Shown here in pieces: positions 26,028 to 35,038 of a DNA stretch of 64,000 nt; position 1 is the first letter of the stretch, and every line of letters begins with the position of its first letter. The notes beneath the pieces are model-generated. The model worked only from the letters and a program-made list of their open reading frames with translations. It was not told where the DNA came from and made no database searches. The stretch comes from Peptoniphilus_A harei_B. GTDB lineage: Bacteria > Bacillota > Clostridia > Tissierellales > Peptoniphilaceae. Location of the stretch: the NCBI GenBank assembly GCA_032560695.1, contig JAWGHR010000001.1, positions 334,705 through 398,704 on the forward strand. The letters run 5' to 3'. The position numbers were made by a program, and so were the translations under genes.

Positions 26028-26716
26028 ATTTTCACCCTGATGAATAAAACAATTATAAAAATTCCAAAAGCTATTAAAACATAATCTTGAAACTTCAAGC
26101 TTGCATCAGAAATAGATGACCTCTCTCCATCCACTCTCATTCCCCTTGTCATAGCTGATATGGCAACATCATCAGCAGTCTGTGATGTGATCATTAAAAG
26201 TGGAACAAACTTATATTCCAAAATCTTAGCAGGCTCTTTGAAAAAATTTTTCATACTTAGTCCATGCATATACATGGCCTCATTTATTTTCTTGTAATCT
26301 TCCTTTATTGAATAAAAAAATCTAAACATTACAGAAACTGGAATAATCAAAAAATTTGGCAAGTTTATTTTCTGCAAAGAGTAAACAAGATCACTCATTT
26401 TTGTTGTAACAAGAGCATAGTAACCCATCATAACTCCAGGCAAGATTCTTATAATAATTCCAACATAGAGGTTTAAAATCATTGTTAAAAAATTTTGCGG
26501 AAGGTTAAGCAAGAGACCCTGCCCTAAGAATGCCACAGAAGTATATAAAAGTCCCTTAATTAAAAGGGACCACTTTCTATCAAATAATGCAAGTATATAG
26601 GGAAAGATTGCTATTAAAATTCCAAGATAATAATATCTTCTTCCAAGAGAACCCTCAATGGCAGCAATCCCTATTACATTTGTTAAAAATATTTTTGTCC
26701 TAAAGTCGATTTTCAT
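26021..26716 (-). CDS. ECF transporter T component
   Basis: 231 residues with about five to six membrane helices and the coupling region of EcfT proteins (AMTRGMRVDGERSS matches the Ala-Arg-Gly type motif that contacts the ATPases). It is the transmembrane scaffold linking the S component to the ATPases. It overlaps the ATPase gene by 7 bp and shares one base with the S gene. Confidence 0.9.
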   Translation of the reverse strand: MKIDFRTKIFLTNVIGIAAIEGSLGRRYYYLGILIAIFPYILALFDRKWSLLIKGLLYTSVAFLGQGLLLNLPQNFLTMILNLYVGIIIRILPGVMMGYYALVTTKMSDLVYSLQKINLPNFLIIPVSVMFRFFYSIKEDYKKINEAMYMHGLSMKNFFKEPAKILEYKFVPLLMITSQTADDVAISAMTRGMRVDGERSSISDASLKFQDYVLIAFGIFIIVLFIRVKIC

Positions 26717-27297
26717 TAAGCCATTCCTGCTTTTTTGAAGTGCTTATTTAGGATTTTAATTCCAATAGTGCAACCTAAGTATCCACCTAACATACCTACT
26801 AGGACTACAGGTATAAAGGACCAAGTTGGCATAACAGATAATAGTTTTTCTGCATATTCTGCTCCGTAATCTTGGTCTATTAAAGATTGAACAAAAGCAT
26901 CTCTGGCAAAATAAATTGGTATTAAATTTGCAGCTCCAAAAAGCATAAAGACCATGTAGGTTAGTCTTGCAGTTTTTATTGACTTGTAACCACCTTTTTT
27001 TAATATCATCTCGCAAATTAAAGACAATACAATTATGGCAGGAAGAACTATTGCCCCATGACCTGACATTGAAAATACAAGTCCAAAAACTATTCCCATT
27101 ATTAAGACCATGCCAAACTTGTCTATCTTTGTTGAATAAAGCATAAAGACTGGCCCTGAAACCAAACCACAAGCAAAGGGAACTAGGGGCATAAGTACAG
27201 GTATAAAACCTATCATACCTCCACACCAAGTTGCCATTACAGTTAACAGTGAAAATACACCGGCATTTACTAAATCCCGTATTCCAAATTTTTTCAT
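26716..27297 (-). CDS. MptD-family ECF substrate-binding (S) component
   Basis: 193 residues, six predicted membrane helices, N-terminal MKKFGIRDLVNAGVFSLLTV and LVPFACGLVSGPVFMLYSTK as in the MptD-family putative S components. The S component determines substrate specificity; for this family the substrate is not established. Its position behind two YbtPQ-like ABC subunits and a Fur-box-like site argues for an iron- or metal-related compound such as a metallophore or haem, but that is context only. Good ribosome site (AGGAGAT). Confidence 0.85.
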   Translation of the reverse strand: MKKFGIRDLVNAGVFSLLTVMATWCGGMIGFIPVLMPLVPFACGLVSGPVFMLYSTKIDKFGMVLIMGIVFGLVFSMSGHGAIVLPAIIVLSLICEMILKKGGYKSIKTARLTYMVFMLFGAANLIPIYFARDAFVQSLIDQDYGAEYAEKLLSVMPTWSFIPVVLVGMLGGYLGCTIGIKILNKHFKKAGMA

Positions 27298-27308
27298 CTT
27301 ATCTCCTC

Positions 27309-29030
27309 CTAATATACAAATTCTTCTGACTTCTTTGATGACTCAATCATCTTCTTGTAAGTCTTGCTTCTTTCTATTAGTTCTTTATGTCTTCCAAAGT
27401 CTTCAATTTTTCCATCTTTCATAACAATTATTTGGTCTACATTTTCTATTGACTTCATCCTGTGAGATATTATGATGACAGTTTTATTCTTTGTTAATTT
27501 ATTCAAAGACTCTTGGATGTACTTTTCATTTTCCACATCAAGTGATGCGGCAATTTCATCTAAAAGAATTATTTCTGCATCCTTTAAGAAGGCTCTTGCT
27601 ATAGAAATTCTTTGTCTTTCTCCTCCAGATAAGTTGGAACCATTTTCGCCGATTTCTGTTTCATATCCTCTTGGCAATTTCTTTACAAAGTCATCGCAGT
27701 TGGCAAGTCTTGCCGCTTCAAGGACTTCTTCGTCACTGGCACTGGACCTGCCTAGCCTAATATTTTCCATTACCGATCCATTAAAGAGGGTTACATCTTG
27801 AAAGACCATGGAAATGTGTTTGAACAAGTCTTGTGTGGCAATATTTTTTATCTCCTTACCATCAATTGTGATTTCTCCAGAGTCGTAATCATATAACCTT
27901 GCCACTAGTTTTATTAGGGTGGACTTACCGCAACCTGATGGACCAACAAGGGCAGTAGTCTTTCCCTGCAAGGCCTTAAAGGAAATATTATCTATAACTT
28001 TTTTGTCATCGAGATAAGAGAAGGAAACCTTATCTCCTTTAATGTCAAAGGACTTCAAGTCTGCTCTATTTCCTTTTTGAATTTTTTCATTCCTAAGTGC
28101 CTTTATTTTTTCAACTGGCGAATCAATATACATTAACTCCGCATAAAATCCGTTGAATGCAGCAACTCCATCAATTAATCTTGCTGAAGCAAATAAGTAG
28201 CCTGCAAAATACAAGATATTTATTTCTCCATCTATCAAGCTATTTAATCCAACATATATTGCAAGGGCAAGAGATAAATTTGCCACAACTCCTGCAGAAA
28301 CAAGAGGGATAACTTGCCCCAGTTCTGACTTAATGTGGTTCTTTTCTAAAGACCTAACAAAGTCAATGCCACTTTTTTCCTTTTCTTCAGTCAAATTATA
28401 GGACTTGATCTCTGTAGATAGGTCAATGAGTTCTTGGAACATCTTTGAGGACTTCCTTTGCTCCTTATAATAGAAACTCACTCCCTTCTTTTGCATCTTG
28501 CTTGAAAGGAAATTCAAAATAGCAGAAATATAAATTGGCACTATAACTGCAAGCCCAAGTTTTAAATTTCCAATTAGTAGCAAAATGGAAATAATAACTA
28601 GATTTATTATAAAGCCATAAAATCCTGAAAGTGCATGAGAAAGTGCATGTTCAATTGCTTCTACATCCTTCATTATTGTTTGAGAAAGATCTGTTAAATC
28701 TCTGCTTGAATAAAAACTAAGAGGCAAGTCCTTAATTATTTCAGAAATTTCTATCCTAAGGTTTGCAGATTCCTTATAGGTTTCGTTGTAAGTTGTAATG
28801 TAGTCCCTATTAATTACAAAAATCATAAGAAGGGCAATTATTACATAGGCGATGACTGAAATCCATGGACTAAAGTCTCCTAAATTTAACAAGCCTTGCA
28901 TTACATACATAAGTAAGAACATAGGTAGCATATAAGAAAGGGTCTTTAGGCTAGAATATCTTATTGCAACTAGGGCACCCTCTGCCCCCTTGTCTGTAAG
29001 TCCAAAGCGATTTTTCAAATAAGTTTTCAT
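27309..29030 (-). CDS. ABC half-transporter (permease-ATPase fusion), YbtQ/IrtB-like
   Basis: 573 residues: six-helix exporter-fold membrane domain (about 20-310), then an ATPase with Walker A GPSGCGKST, signature NLSGGERQRISIARAF and Walker B IILLDEIAASLD. Exporter-fold pairs in this setting (YbtPQ, IrtAB) import ferric siderophores, against the usual direction for the fold. It shares one base with its partner gene upstream, so a heterodimer is likely. Direction and substrate are inferred from neighbours. Confidence 0.88.
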   Translation of the reverse strand: MKTYLKNRFGLTDKGAEGALVAIRYSSLKTLSYMLPMFLLMYVMQGLLNLGDFSPWISVIAYVIIALLMIFVINRDYITTYNETYKESANLRIEISEIIKDLPLSFYSSRDLTDLSQTIMKDVEAIEHALSHALSGFYGFIINLVIISILLLIGNLKLGLAVIVPIYISAILNFLSSKMQKKGVSFYYKEQRKSSKMFQELIDLSTEIKSYNLTEEKEKSGIDFVRSLEKNHIKSELGQVIPLVSAGVVANLSLALAIYVGLNSLIDGEINILYFAGYLFASARLIDGVAAFNGFYAELMYIDSPVEKIKALRNEKIQKGNRADLKSFDIKGDKVSFSYLDDKKVIDNISFKALQGKTTALVGPSGCGKSTLIKLVARLYDYDSGEITIDGKEIKNIATQDLFKHISMVFQDVTLFNGSVMENIRLGRSSASDEEVLEAARLANCDDFVKKLPRGYETEIGENGSNLSGGERQRISIARAFLKDAEIILLDEIAASLDVENEKYIQESLNKLTKNKTVIIISHRMKSIENVDQIIVMKDGKIEDFGRHKELIERSKTYKKMIESSKKSEEFVY

Positions 29031-30775
29031 CAGTCAACCCTCCATTCATTTGCCTTCATATACATTTCCACAAACTTCTTATACTTGCTGTCTTCCTTGT
29101 AAAGTTTATCGTGACTTCCTCTTTCAATTAGCTTTCCATCTTCGATTAAAAGAATTTCATCTACTCCTCTTATGGAAGTAAGCCTGTGGGCAATCATAAT
29201 TGTAGTCCTATTTTTTATTAATTCCTTAAAGGCTCTTTGTAGTTCATATTCGTTTTCTGGATCAGCAGCAGCCGAAGCTTCGTCCATAATTATTATTTTT
29301 GGGTTCTTTAAGAAAATCCTAGCGATACTTACCCTTTGCTTTTCTCCCCCAGAAAGATTTACACCTTCTGCTCCAATCACTACATCATAACCCTCTTTAA
29401 ATTTGTCTATAAACTCGTCACACCTAGCAAGCCTTAATGCCCTTAATACTTCTTCATCAGTGGCATCACTCTTCCCAAGCTTGACATTTTCAAAAATGGA
29501 AATACCTTGGAAGAGCTGTGGATTTTGAAAAACAATTCCTATGTTTTTCATAAGACTTTCCTTGTCATAGGAAGAAATATTTTTGTTTCCAATTAAAATT
29601 TCTCCTGAGTCAACTGGGTATAGACCAGAAATTAATTTTGCAATAGTTGACTTACCTGAACCCGAACTACCCACCAAGGCATAGACCTTATCTTCTTCAA
29701 GACTGAGAGAAAAGTTATTTAAAATTTTATTTTCTCCGTCATAGGAGAAGTCTACATTCTTAAATTCAATATTCTTGTTTAAGAACTCTCTTTGGTTTCC
29801 AAATTCTATTTCCTTCGCCTTCATCTCCTTGAACAAATTTTCAAGATTATCCACAGCAGAATTTGCCTGGAAGACAAACATAGATACATACATAATTTTC
29901 ATTGTGTTAGAAAAGAATATCCCCATGAACAGAGTAAAAAATAAAATTTTTGCCGCCCAAAGACCAGGATCAGCTCCCCTATTAACCATAAAGATTCCCA
30001 AAAATATTGGCGTAATTATAAAAATATTTAAAAGCCATTGGAATATGACATAGGGAACCCTGCAAGACATAGAATACTTATAGACCATATCCTTATAAAC
30101 AAGAATCGAATCATAAAGTTTTTTAAAACCGATTAAGGGTGCATTAAAAATCTTTACTACAGGCATGGCCCTTACATACTCAACTGCACCTGCGTTCATT
30201 TCGTCAAGCATATCCATGTACTTCTTCATAAAGGACTGATCACCCATCATATTTTTTACAAGGACTAAACTTATTAGGACAATGACAATAAAAAATATTC
30301 CAAGATATAAATCCAATAGGAAGGTCAAGATAATCATAAGTATGGGAGTCAAAAAGGCTGCTGTTTGATCTGGAATTAAATGAGCCACAATCATGTGAGT
30401 TTGCTCCACATTGTTGTCAATTATTTTTCTCACTTCTCCAGAATTATTTAGGTCAAAAAAAGTATTAGATGCCCTAAGAAGGTGTCTTATACCTCTTTCA
30501 CGAAGACGCGTTTCAAGTCTAAAACCTGCCAAGTGACTCATCCAAAGACCCATAAAGTATAAAAGACCATAGGCAATAAATAAAATTAAAATTTTTATTG
30601 CAAGACTTCTTTCTTCTGATAAGACCCCACCAGTAAATACATTCTTTAGCAAAATCCAAATTAAATAATAAGCATAAAATTCTAAAACAGTGCCCAAGGT
30701 CGTAAGTAGACATGCAAGAATACCGTGAAGTTTTCTCTCAGGTATGTAGGAAAATAATTTTTTGTATAATTTCAA
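29030..30775 (-). CDS. ABC half-transporter (permease-ATPase fusion), YbtP/IrtA-like
   Basis: About 581 residues with the same design as its partner: membrane domain (about 1-320), Walker A GSSGSGKST, signature NLSGGEKQRVSIARIF and Walker B IIIMDEASAAAD. I chose the TTG at 30775 because AGGTGG stands 6 bp upstream and the protein then begins MKLYKKLFSYIPERK, the usual start of this family. A longer frame back to 30820 would run through the Fur-box-like site. First gene of the six-gene operon. Confidence 0.88.
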   Translation of the reverse strand: MKLYKKLFSYIPERKLHGILACLLTTLGTVLEFYAYYLIWILLKNVFTGGVLSEERSLAIKILILFIAYGLLYFMGLWMSHLAGFRLETRLRERGIRHLLRASNTFFDLNNSGEVRKIIDNNVEQTHMIVAHLIPDQTAAFLTPILMIILTFLLDLYLGIFFIVIVLISLVLVKNMMGDQSFMKKYMDMLDEMNAGAVEYVRAMPVVKIFNAPLIGFKKLYDSILVYKDMVYKYSMSCRVPYVIFQWLLNIFIITPIFLGIFMVNRGADPGLWAAKILFFTLFMGIFFSNTMKIMYVSMFVFQANSAVDNLENLFKEMKAKEIEFGNQREFLNKNIEFKNVDFSYDGENKILNNFSLSLEEDKVYALVGSSGSGKSTIAKLISGLYPVDSGEILIGNKNISSYDKESLMKNIGIVFQNPQLFQGISIFENVKLGKSDATDEEVLRALRLARCDEFIDKFKEGYDVVIGAEGVNLSGGEKQRVSIARIFLKNPKIIIMDEASAAADPENEYELQRAFKELIKNRTTIMIAHRLTSIRGVDEILLIEDGKLIERGSHDKLYKEDSKYKKFVEMYMKANEWRVD

Positions 30776-30811
30776 AATATTCCACCTCTCTTTATTTAAT
30801 ATCAAGTTAAT

Positions 30812-30837
30812 TGATAACAATTATCGAGATTATTATA
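30812..30837 (-). promoter_or_regulatory. Fur-box-like operator with -10 of the ABC/ECF operon
   Basis: TGATAACAATTATCG (30812-30826) matches the 7-1-7 Fur core TGATAATNATTATCA in 12 of 14 fixed positions. On the minus strand TATAAT lies at 30837-30832, so the site covers the expected transcription start. This arrangement suits iron-dependent repression; other Fur-family proteins (PerR, Zur) bind similar sequences. Confidence 0.65.
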
Positions 30838-30980
30838 ATATTTCTTTTTCCAATTTTCTTAACAAAAATACTTTTATATTCAAAAAAATTTTTAATTATA
30901 TTCAATTAGAATTTATTTGTCATATTTTCCTTTCATCACAAGCATCCAAAATTTTATAAAATCTCTTTGCAAGAAAGCAT

Positions 30981-31012
30981 AAAAAAAAGTCCCACATTAA
31001 TCATGTGAGACT
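30981..31012 (-). terminator. Terminator of brnQ
   Basis: 10-bp stem with one mismatch (30988-30997 with 31003-31012), 5-nt loop, T8 tail on the minus strand. Confidence 0.88.
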
Positions 31013-31034
31013 GTTTTAAAATTTCTAATTTATC

Positions 31035-32378
31035 TTACATATAATTTTCTGCTTTTACACTAGCCTTTGATGGTGACACTAGTCTTGAGTATGCTTCAAC
31101 TAAGACTACAGCAGCAAGACTTGGTAGTACCCAAGACAAACCGTTTGATGCCATTGGAAGGCTTGCTTCAAGCTTTGTCAATAGAGGTAGACTAAGATTA
31201 AATGTTGACTTGGCAACAGACACAAGTGGTAGACCAACTGCAAAGAAGGCTGATGCCTTATAAGAAAGTCTGGAGTAACCAACAAAGTCGTGTGTAAATC
31301 CTAAGAGTATTAAGACTAAGGCAACTGGATATATAACAGTTAGTAGTGGCACTGATAAAGCAAGAAGTTTATTAAGTCCGAAGTTTGCCATTACAAAGGA
31401 GAAGAAAGTCCAAAGGAAAACCCATCTGCCATAAGACATCTTGCGGTTAAATAGGCTGCAAAAATATTCAGATCCACTTGATATTAAACCTATACAAGTT
31501 GTTAAACAAGCAAGAGTAAATATTGAAGCCAAAAGAACTAAACCAAAGTTGCCAAATACAAGCTTAACAGCTTCTGTAAGAACAACTGCACCATTTTCTA
31601 CGCCAGCGAAGGCCTTTGAAGTAACCATGCCCATTGTTGAAAGCATTAGGTAAACAACAAACAAAACACTACCTGCAAGTAGACCAGCCTTAGCAGTGTA
31701 AGATGTGACAAGCTTCTTATCTTCAACGCCAAATCTTCTTATAGCAAGAGTGACAACAAAACCAAAGTTAAGAGCTGCAACTGCATCCATAGTGTCATAA
31801 CCTGCAAGGAAACCAGCAACAACTGGAGCGTCTTTGTAATTTCCACTTGGCATTGCAGGAAGCTTTGGTAGAGTCATAACTTTTGCAAACATTATAAATA
31901 TTAAAAGTAAAAGTGTTGGAGTTAAATATTTTCCAACTCTTGCAACTAACTTGTTAGGCTTTAAGCAAACCCACATTGCAACAGCAAAGAATACAAAGGT
32001 ATAGGCAAGCCTTACAAGAGATAGGTTAAAAGTTTCTGGCACATAAGGTGCTATTGCCATTTCAAAAGGAACAGATCCAGCTCTTGGTATTCCAAGACCA
32101 GGTCCTATTGAAAGATATATTGCAGTAGTAAAAACTAAGGCGAACTTTTCTCCAACTCTTGAAGATAAATTTTTAAGTCCATCAGTCTTGCCAACAGCTA
32201 TAGCTCCAAGGACTGGGAAGATAATTGCAGTAACAGAAAAAGCCAAAAGGGAAATTAAAGTTTTATTCCCTGCTTGATTTCCTAAGAATGGAGGGAAAAT
32301 TAAATTTCCAGCTCCAAAGAACAATCCAAAGAGCATTATGCTCACTTGAGTAAACTGACTTCTTGATAAATTTTTCAT
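31035..32378 (-). CDS. brnQ: Branched-chain amino acid carrier BrnQ
   Basis: 447 residues, about twelve membrane helices; the family start MLFGLFFGAGNLIFPPFLG and the following IPRAGSVPFEMAIAPYVP segment are clear. BrnQ imports leucine, isoleucine and valine with Na+ or H+. The gene stands alone behind a T-box leader, so its expression rises when the matching tRNA is uncharged. Ribosome site AGGAGGAAAG precedes the ATG. Confidence 0.95.
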   Translation of the reverse strand: MKNLSRSQFTQVSIMLFGLFFGAGNLIFPPFLGNQAGNKTLISLLAFSVTAIIFPVLGAIAVGKTDGLKNLSSRVGEKFALVFTTAIYLSIGPGLGIPRAGSVPFEMAIAPYVPETFNLSLVRLAYTFVFFAVAMWVCLKPNKLVARVGKYLTPTLLLLIFIMFAKVMTLPKLPAMPSGNYKDAPVVAGFLAGYDTMDAVAALNFGFVVTLAIRRFGVEDKKLVTSYTAKAGLLAGSVLFVVYLMLSTMGMVTSKAFAGVENGAVVLTEAVKLVFGNFGLVLLASIFTLACLTTCIGLISSGSEYFCSLFNRKMSYGRWVFLWTFFSFVMANFGLNKLLALSVPLLTVIYPVALVLILLGFTHDFVGYSRLSYKASAFFAVGLPLVSVAKSTFNLSLPLLTKLEASLPMASNGLSWVLPSLAAVVLVEAYSRLVSPSKASVKAENYM

Positions 32379-32408
32379 TCTTTCCTCCTAATTTTTAATT
32401 TTATAAAT

Positions 32409-32627
32409 AAAAAAAGTCCCTTGTCTAAATAATAGACAAAGGACGAATTATCGCGTTACCACCTTAGTTCCTACAAATATGTAAGCTCTCTTAGCAAGCA
32501 TCAATCAATGCCGAGTATAGATAACGCCTACTAAAGCGGCAAATCTTACTAGGGTTCAGACTTGCATAAAGAAAAAGGATTTTCGAATTTATTTCCATTA
32601 TAGGCTTTCACCAAACGCCTACTCTCT
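32409..32627 (-). ncRNA. T-box riboswitch upstream of brnQ
   Basis: The minus strand has the T-box sequence AAGGTGGTAACGCG (32465-32452) followed by a strong terminator hairpin (32433-32444 with 32416-32427) and a U7 tail. Stem I begins with GAGTA (32624-32620) and closes with TACTC (about 32517-32513). The 3' strand of its lower loop holds the triplet ATC (32522-32520), an isoleucine codon, as a candidate specifier, which would fit a branched-chain carrier. Specifier choice is by eye and could be off by a base. Uncharged tRNA should favour the antiterminator. Confidence 0.9.
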
Positions 32628-32694
32628 AAAAACTTTAATAAACCTACTCGTTTTTTCCAATATTTTTTATAAATAAAATTATGATTTGCTTGTT

Positions 32695-32723
32695 ATTATA
32701 AGAAATAAAAATCAGCTTGTCAA
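32695..32723 (-). promoter_or_regulatory. Consensus promoter of T-box/brnQ
   Basis: TTGACA (32723-32718), 17-bp spacer, TATAAT (32700-32695) on the minus strand; both hexamers are perfect. Confidence 0.88.
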
Positions 32724-32768
32724 CTATTATTTTTGACAACTTTTGAGTTTAATAAAAAATTTATTATC

Positions 32769-33308
32769 CTAAATGTTTTCTGTTAATGTATCAATCTTTT
32801 CTTTAACAGTATCTTCATCTAAACCCAAACCCTTGGCAAAGTATAGTAGACCATTTTTTGTATCCTCTAGACTTTCAAAAGAAGCTGAAGCATAATGAGC
32901 ATCCTCTAGCTTTTGTCCTAAAGGCTTATCATAAGTTACACTACTATCTGTAAGTAAAAAATCTGGGTTTAGATTTTTTACAAGTTTAAAATCAGGATTC
33001 ATTTCATCGCCTATACTACTTGCATCAGGATAAAGAGATTCTGCCCCGTTAGGAACTCCCACTACATTTTCATAACCCAAAAATTTTAAAGCCTTTGCAG
33101 CTTTAACTGACATAGCAACTATTCTTGGATTTTCTTTTTCAACGAAAAGTTTATCTTCTATTTTTTCTTCTTTTACTACATTTTCTTGGCTAACTTCCTT
33201 TGCATTGGAAGTATTTTCTAATGATGCTTTGTCCTGAGATTTGCAAGAAGTCACTAGCATCATTAAAAGTAAAGCAATAGAAATCTTGGTATAAAACTTT
33301 CTGTTCAT
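32769..33308 (-). CDS. Short substrate-binding lipoprotein, TroA/FepB-like, C-terminally truncated
   Basis: About 179 residues with a lipoprotein signal (lipobox VTSC, C22), an acidic linker, then the N-terminal lobe of a class III periplasmic-binding fold: NPRIVAMSVKAAKALKFLGY, VVGVPNGAE and LVKNLNPDFLLTDSSVTYDK. Iron-siderophore and haem binding proteins of this class are normally about 300 residues with a second lobe, which is missing here; the frame stops just as the linking helix (LGLDEDTVKEKID) would begin. Either a decayed gene or a one-lobe binder. ATG chosen because AAGGAG lies 8 bp upstream. No permease is adjacent, but the iron-type ABC operon lies 2 kb away. Confidence 0.75.
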   Translation of the reverse strand: MNRKFYTKISIALLLMMLVTSCKSQDKASLENTSNAKEVSQENVVKEEKIEDKLFVEKENPRIVAMSVKAAKALKFLGYENVVGVPNGAESLYPDASSIGDEMNPDFKLVKNLNPDFLLTDSSVTYDKPLGQKLEDAHYASASFESLEDTKNGLLYFAKGLGLDEDTVKEKIDTLTENI

Positions 33309-33349
33309 AAAACACACTCCTTTTAAAATTTTTGCTCTAAGCTTAATTT

Positions 33350-33379
33350 ATTCTATTATCATAGTATCACATTATTCAA
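33350..33379 (-). promoter_or_regulatory. Putative promoter of binding lipoprotein, GATA-rich
   Basis: TTGAAT (33379-33374), 18-bp spacer, TAGAAT (33355-33350) on the minus strand, preceded by a run of A/T. The spacer contains GATACT and GATAAT hexamers that resemble half-sites of a Fur box, weaker than the one at 30812. Confidence 0.35.
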
Positions 33380-33485
33380 AAAAAAAAAAATAGCAGAGCG
33401 AAATTTTGTGAATGTTCAATAAATTTAAGAGGGCTTGAAAAATTCTAGTAAAAATTTTATGGATTTATTATAAAATTTGAACATA

Positions 33486-33514
33486 AAAAAACTGTCGCTT
33501 TTATACGACAGTTT
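33486..33514 (-). terminator. Terminator of rnf operon
   Basis: 10-bp perfect stem AAAACTGTCG/CGACAGTTTT with a U-rich tail on the minus strand, about 20 bp past the rnfB stop. Confidence 0.9.
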
Positions 33515-33532
33515 TGATTTAGATTTTAAAGT

Positions 33533-34450
33533 TTAAGCATTAACTTTTTCTTTTTCTGCTTCTGCTTTTTTAGCTTGAGCTTCTGCAAGTTTTGCTTGTC
33601 TTTCTTTTTCTTTCTTTTCTTTTTCCTTTTGTTTCATCTTTTCCACTCTTTCAGGATATTCGCAATAAATTGCTCCTGTTGGACATTTTGAAACGCAAAT
33701 TCCACAGTTGATGCATTTGTCATAGTCAATTGATGCTAGGTTGTTTTCTACATGGATTGCATCCTTAGGACAGTTCTTTTCACAGATTCCACATCCTATA
33801 CAACCAATGCTACAATTATTTCTAACAACTTTTCCTGAATCAAGTGATTTACATTCAACAACTGTTTTTGATTTGTAAGGTCTTAGAGAAATAATTTTCT
33901 TAGGACAAATGTTGATACACTTCATACAAGCTACACATTTTTCCTTGTCTACGACTGCAACTCCATTAACCATGTGGATGGCGTCAAATTCACAAACGCT
34001 TACGCAAGTTCCACCACCACAGCAACCGTAGTTACAAGCTTTTGCACCTTGTTGGTAGTCAGCTATAAGTCTACAGTCAACTAGGTCATTGTAGTCATAT
34101 TTATTTTTTGCCTTGTCGCAGTCACCTTGACAATGAACTACGGCAACATTTCTATCAACATTTTCTGCATTGACACCCATTACTTGGCTGACTTTTTCAG
34201 CAGTTTCTGCACCACCAATAACACAACCATTAACTGGTGATGTACCATTGGCAATTGCTTCTGCAAGTCCATCACAACCTGGGAAACCACAAGCTCCACA
34301 GTTTGCTCCTGGAAGGGCATCTCTAACTTCTGCTACCTTTGGATCAACTTCTACATAAAAAACCTTTGATGCAATGGAAAGTATTATTCCGAAAAAAGCT
34401 CCCGCTATTCCCAAAAACACCATTGGGGTAAGTATTGCACTAATTTCCAT
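33533..34450 (-). CDS. rnfB: Rnf complex subunit RnfB (ferredoxin-side iron-sulfur protein)
   Basis: 305 residues. One N-terminal membrane helix (about 8-30), then the Fe-S domain CGACGFPGC (51-59), and several [4Fe-4S] ferredoxin motifs (CVACMKCINICP, CIGCGICEKNCP, CINCGICVSKCP) plus the CGGGTCVSVC cluster. RnfB accepts electrons from reduced ferredoxin. The tail (about 270-305) is a Lys/Glu-rich coiled-coil-like stretch. Last gene of rnfCDGEAB. Confidence 0.96.
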   Translation of the reverse strand: MEISAILTPMVFLGIAGAFFGIILSIASKVFYVEVDPKVAEVRDALPGANCGACGFPGCDGLAEAIANGTSPVNGCVIGGAETAEKVSQVMGVNAENVDRNVAVVHCQGDCDKAKNKYDYNDLVDCRLIADYQQGAKACNYGCCGGGTCVSVCEFDAIHMVNGVAVVDKEKCVACMKCINICPKKIISLRPYKSKTVVECKSLDSGKVVRNNCSIGCIGCGICEKNCPKDAIHVENNLASIDYDKCINCGICVSKCPTGAIYCEYPERVEKMKQKEKEKKEKERQAKLAEAQAKKAEAEKEKVNA

Positions 34451-34459
34451 AATTACCTC

Positions 34460-35038
34460 CTATACCAATCCGCCGAAACCTGAGAATGCTATGGCCATAA
34501 GACCAGCACTCACAAGCGCAATAGGAACACCTTGAAGTGCCTTAGGTACATCTGCAAGCATAAGTTTTTCTCTTAGGGCTGCGATTAATACTAAAGCTAG
34601 TGTAAAGCCTAGAGAAGCTCCAAATCCACTAAAGATTGTTTCTATTAAGTTATATCCGTTTTGCACGTTTAATACTGTTACACCAAGTACAACACAGTTT
34701 GTAGTGATAAGTGGAAGATAAACACCCATAGCTTGGTAAAGTGAAGGTGATGACTTCTTAATAAACATTTCTACAAATTGTACTAGGGATGCAATTACAA
34801 GTATAAAGGCAATTGTTTGTAAGTACTCAAGTCCAAATTTATTTAATACGAAATTTTGAATTAGCCATGTTATTGCAGATGCAAGTACAACTACAAAGGT
34901 AACGGCAACTCCCATTCCAAGGGCAGTTTCTGTTTTGGAAGATACACCTAAGAAGGGACAAATTCCTAAGAACTGAGCAAATATATAGTTATTTACAAGT
35001 ATTGTTGAAATTAAAATTGTTAAAATACTCTCTAACAT
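34460..35038 (-). CDS. rnfA: Rnf complex subunit RnfA
   Basis: 192 residues, six membrane helices, with NYIFAQFLGICPFLGVSSK and the mirrored TNCVVLGVTV segment characteristic of RnfA/NqrE. It pairs with RnfE to hold an intramembrane iron centre between them. It shares one base with rnfE. Confidence 0.96.
   Translation of the reverse strand: MLESILTILISTILVNNYIFAQFLGICPFLGVSSKTETALGMGVAVTFVVVLASAITWLIQNFVLNKFGLEYLQTIAFILVIASLVQFVEMFIKKSSPSLYQAMGVYLPLITTNCVVLGVTVLNVQNGYNLIETIFSGFGASLGFTLALVLIAALREKLMLADVPKALQGVPIALVSAGLMAIAFSGFGGLV

Noticed and set aside
32769..33308. Frameshift extending the binding lipoprotein past its stop
   Set aside because: The next 60 bp in all three frames give short, AT-only peptides with early stops and then the brnQ promoter.
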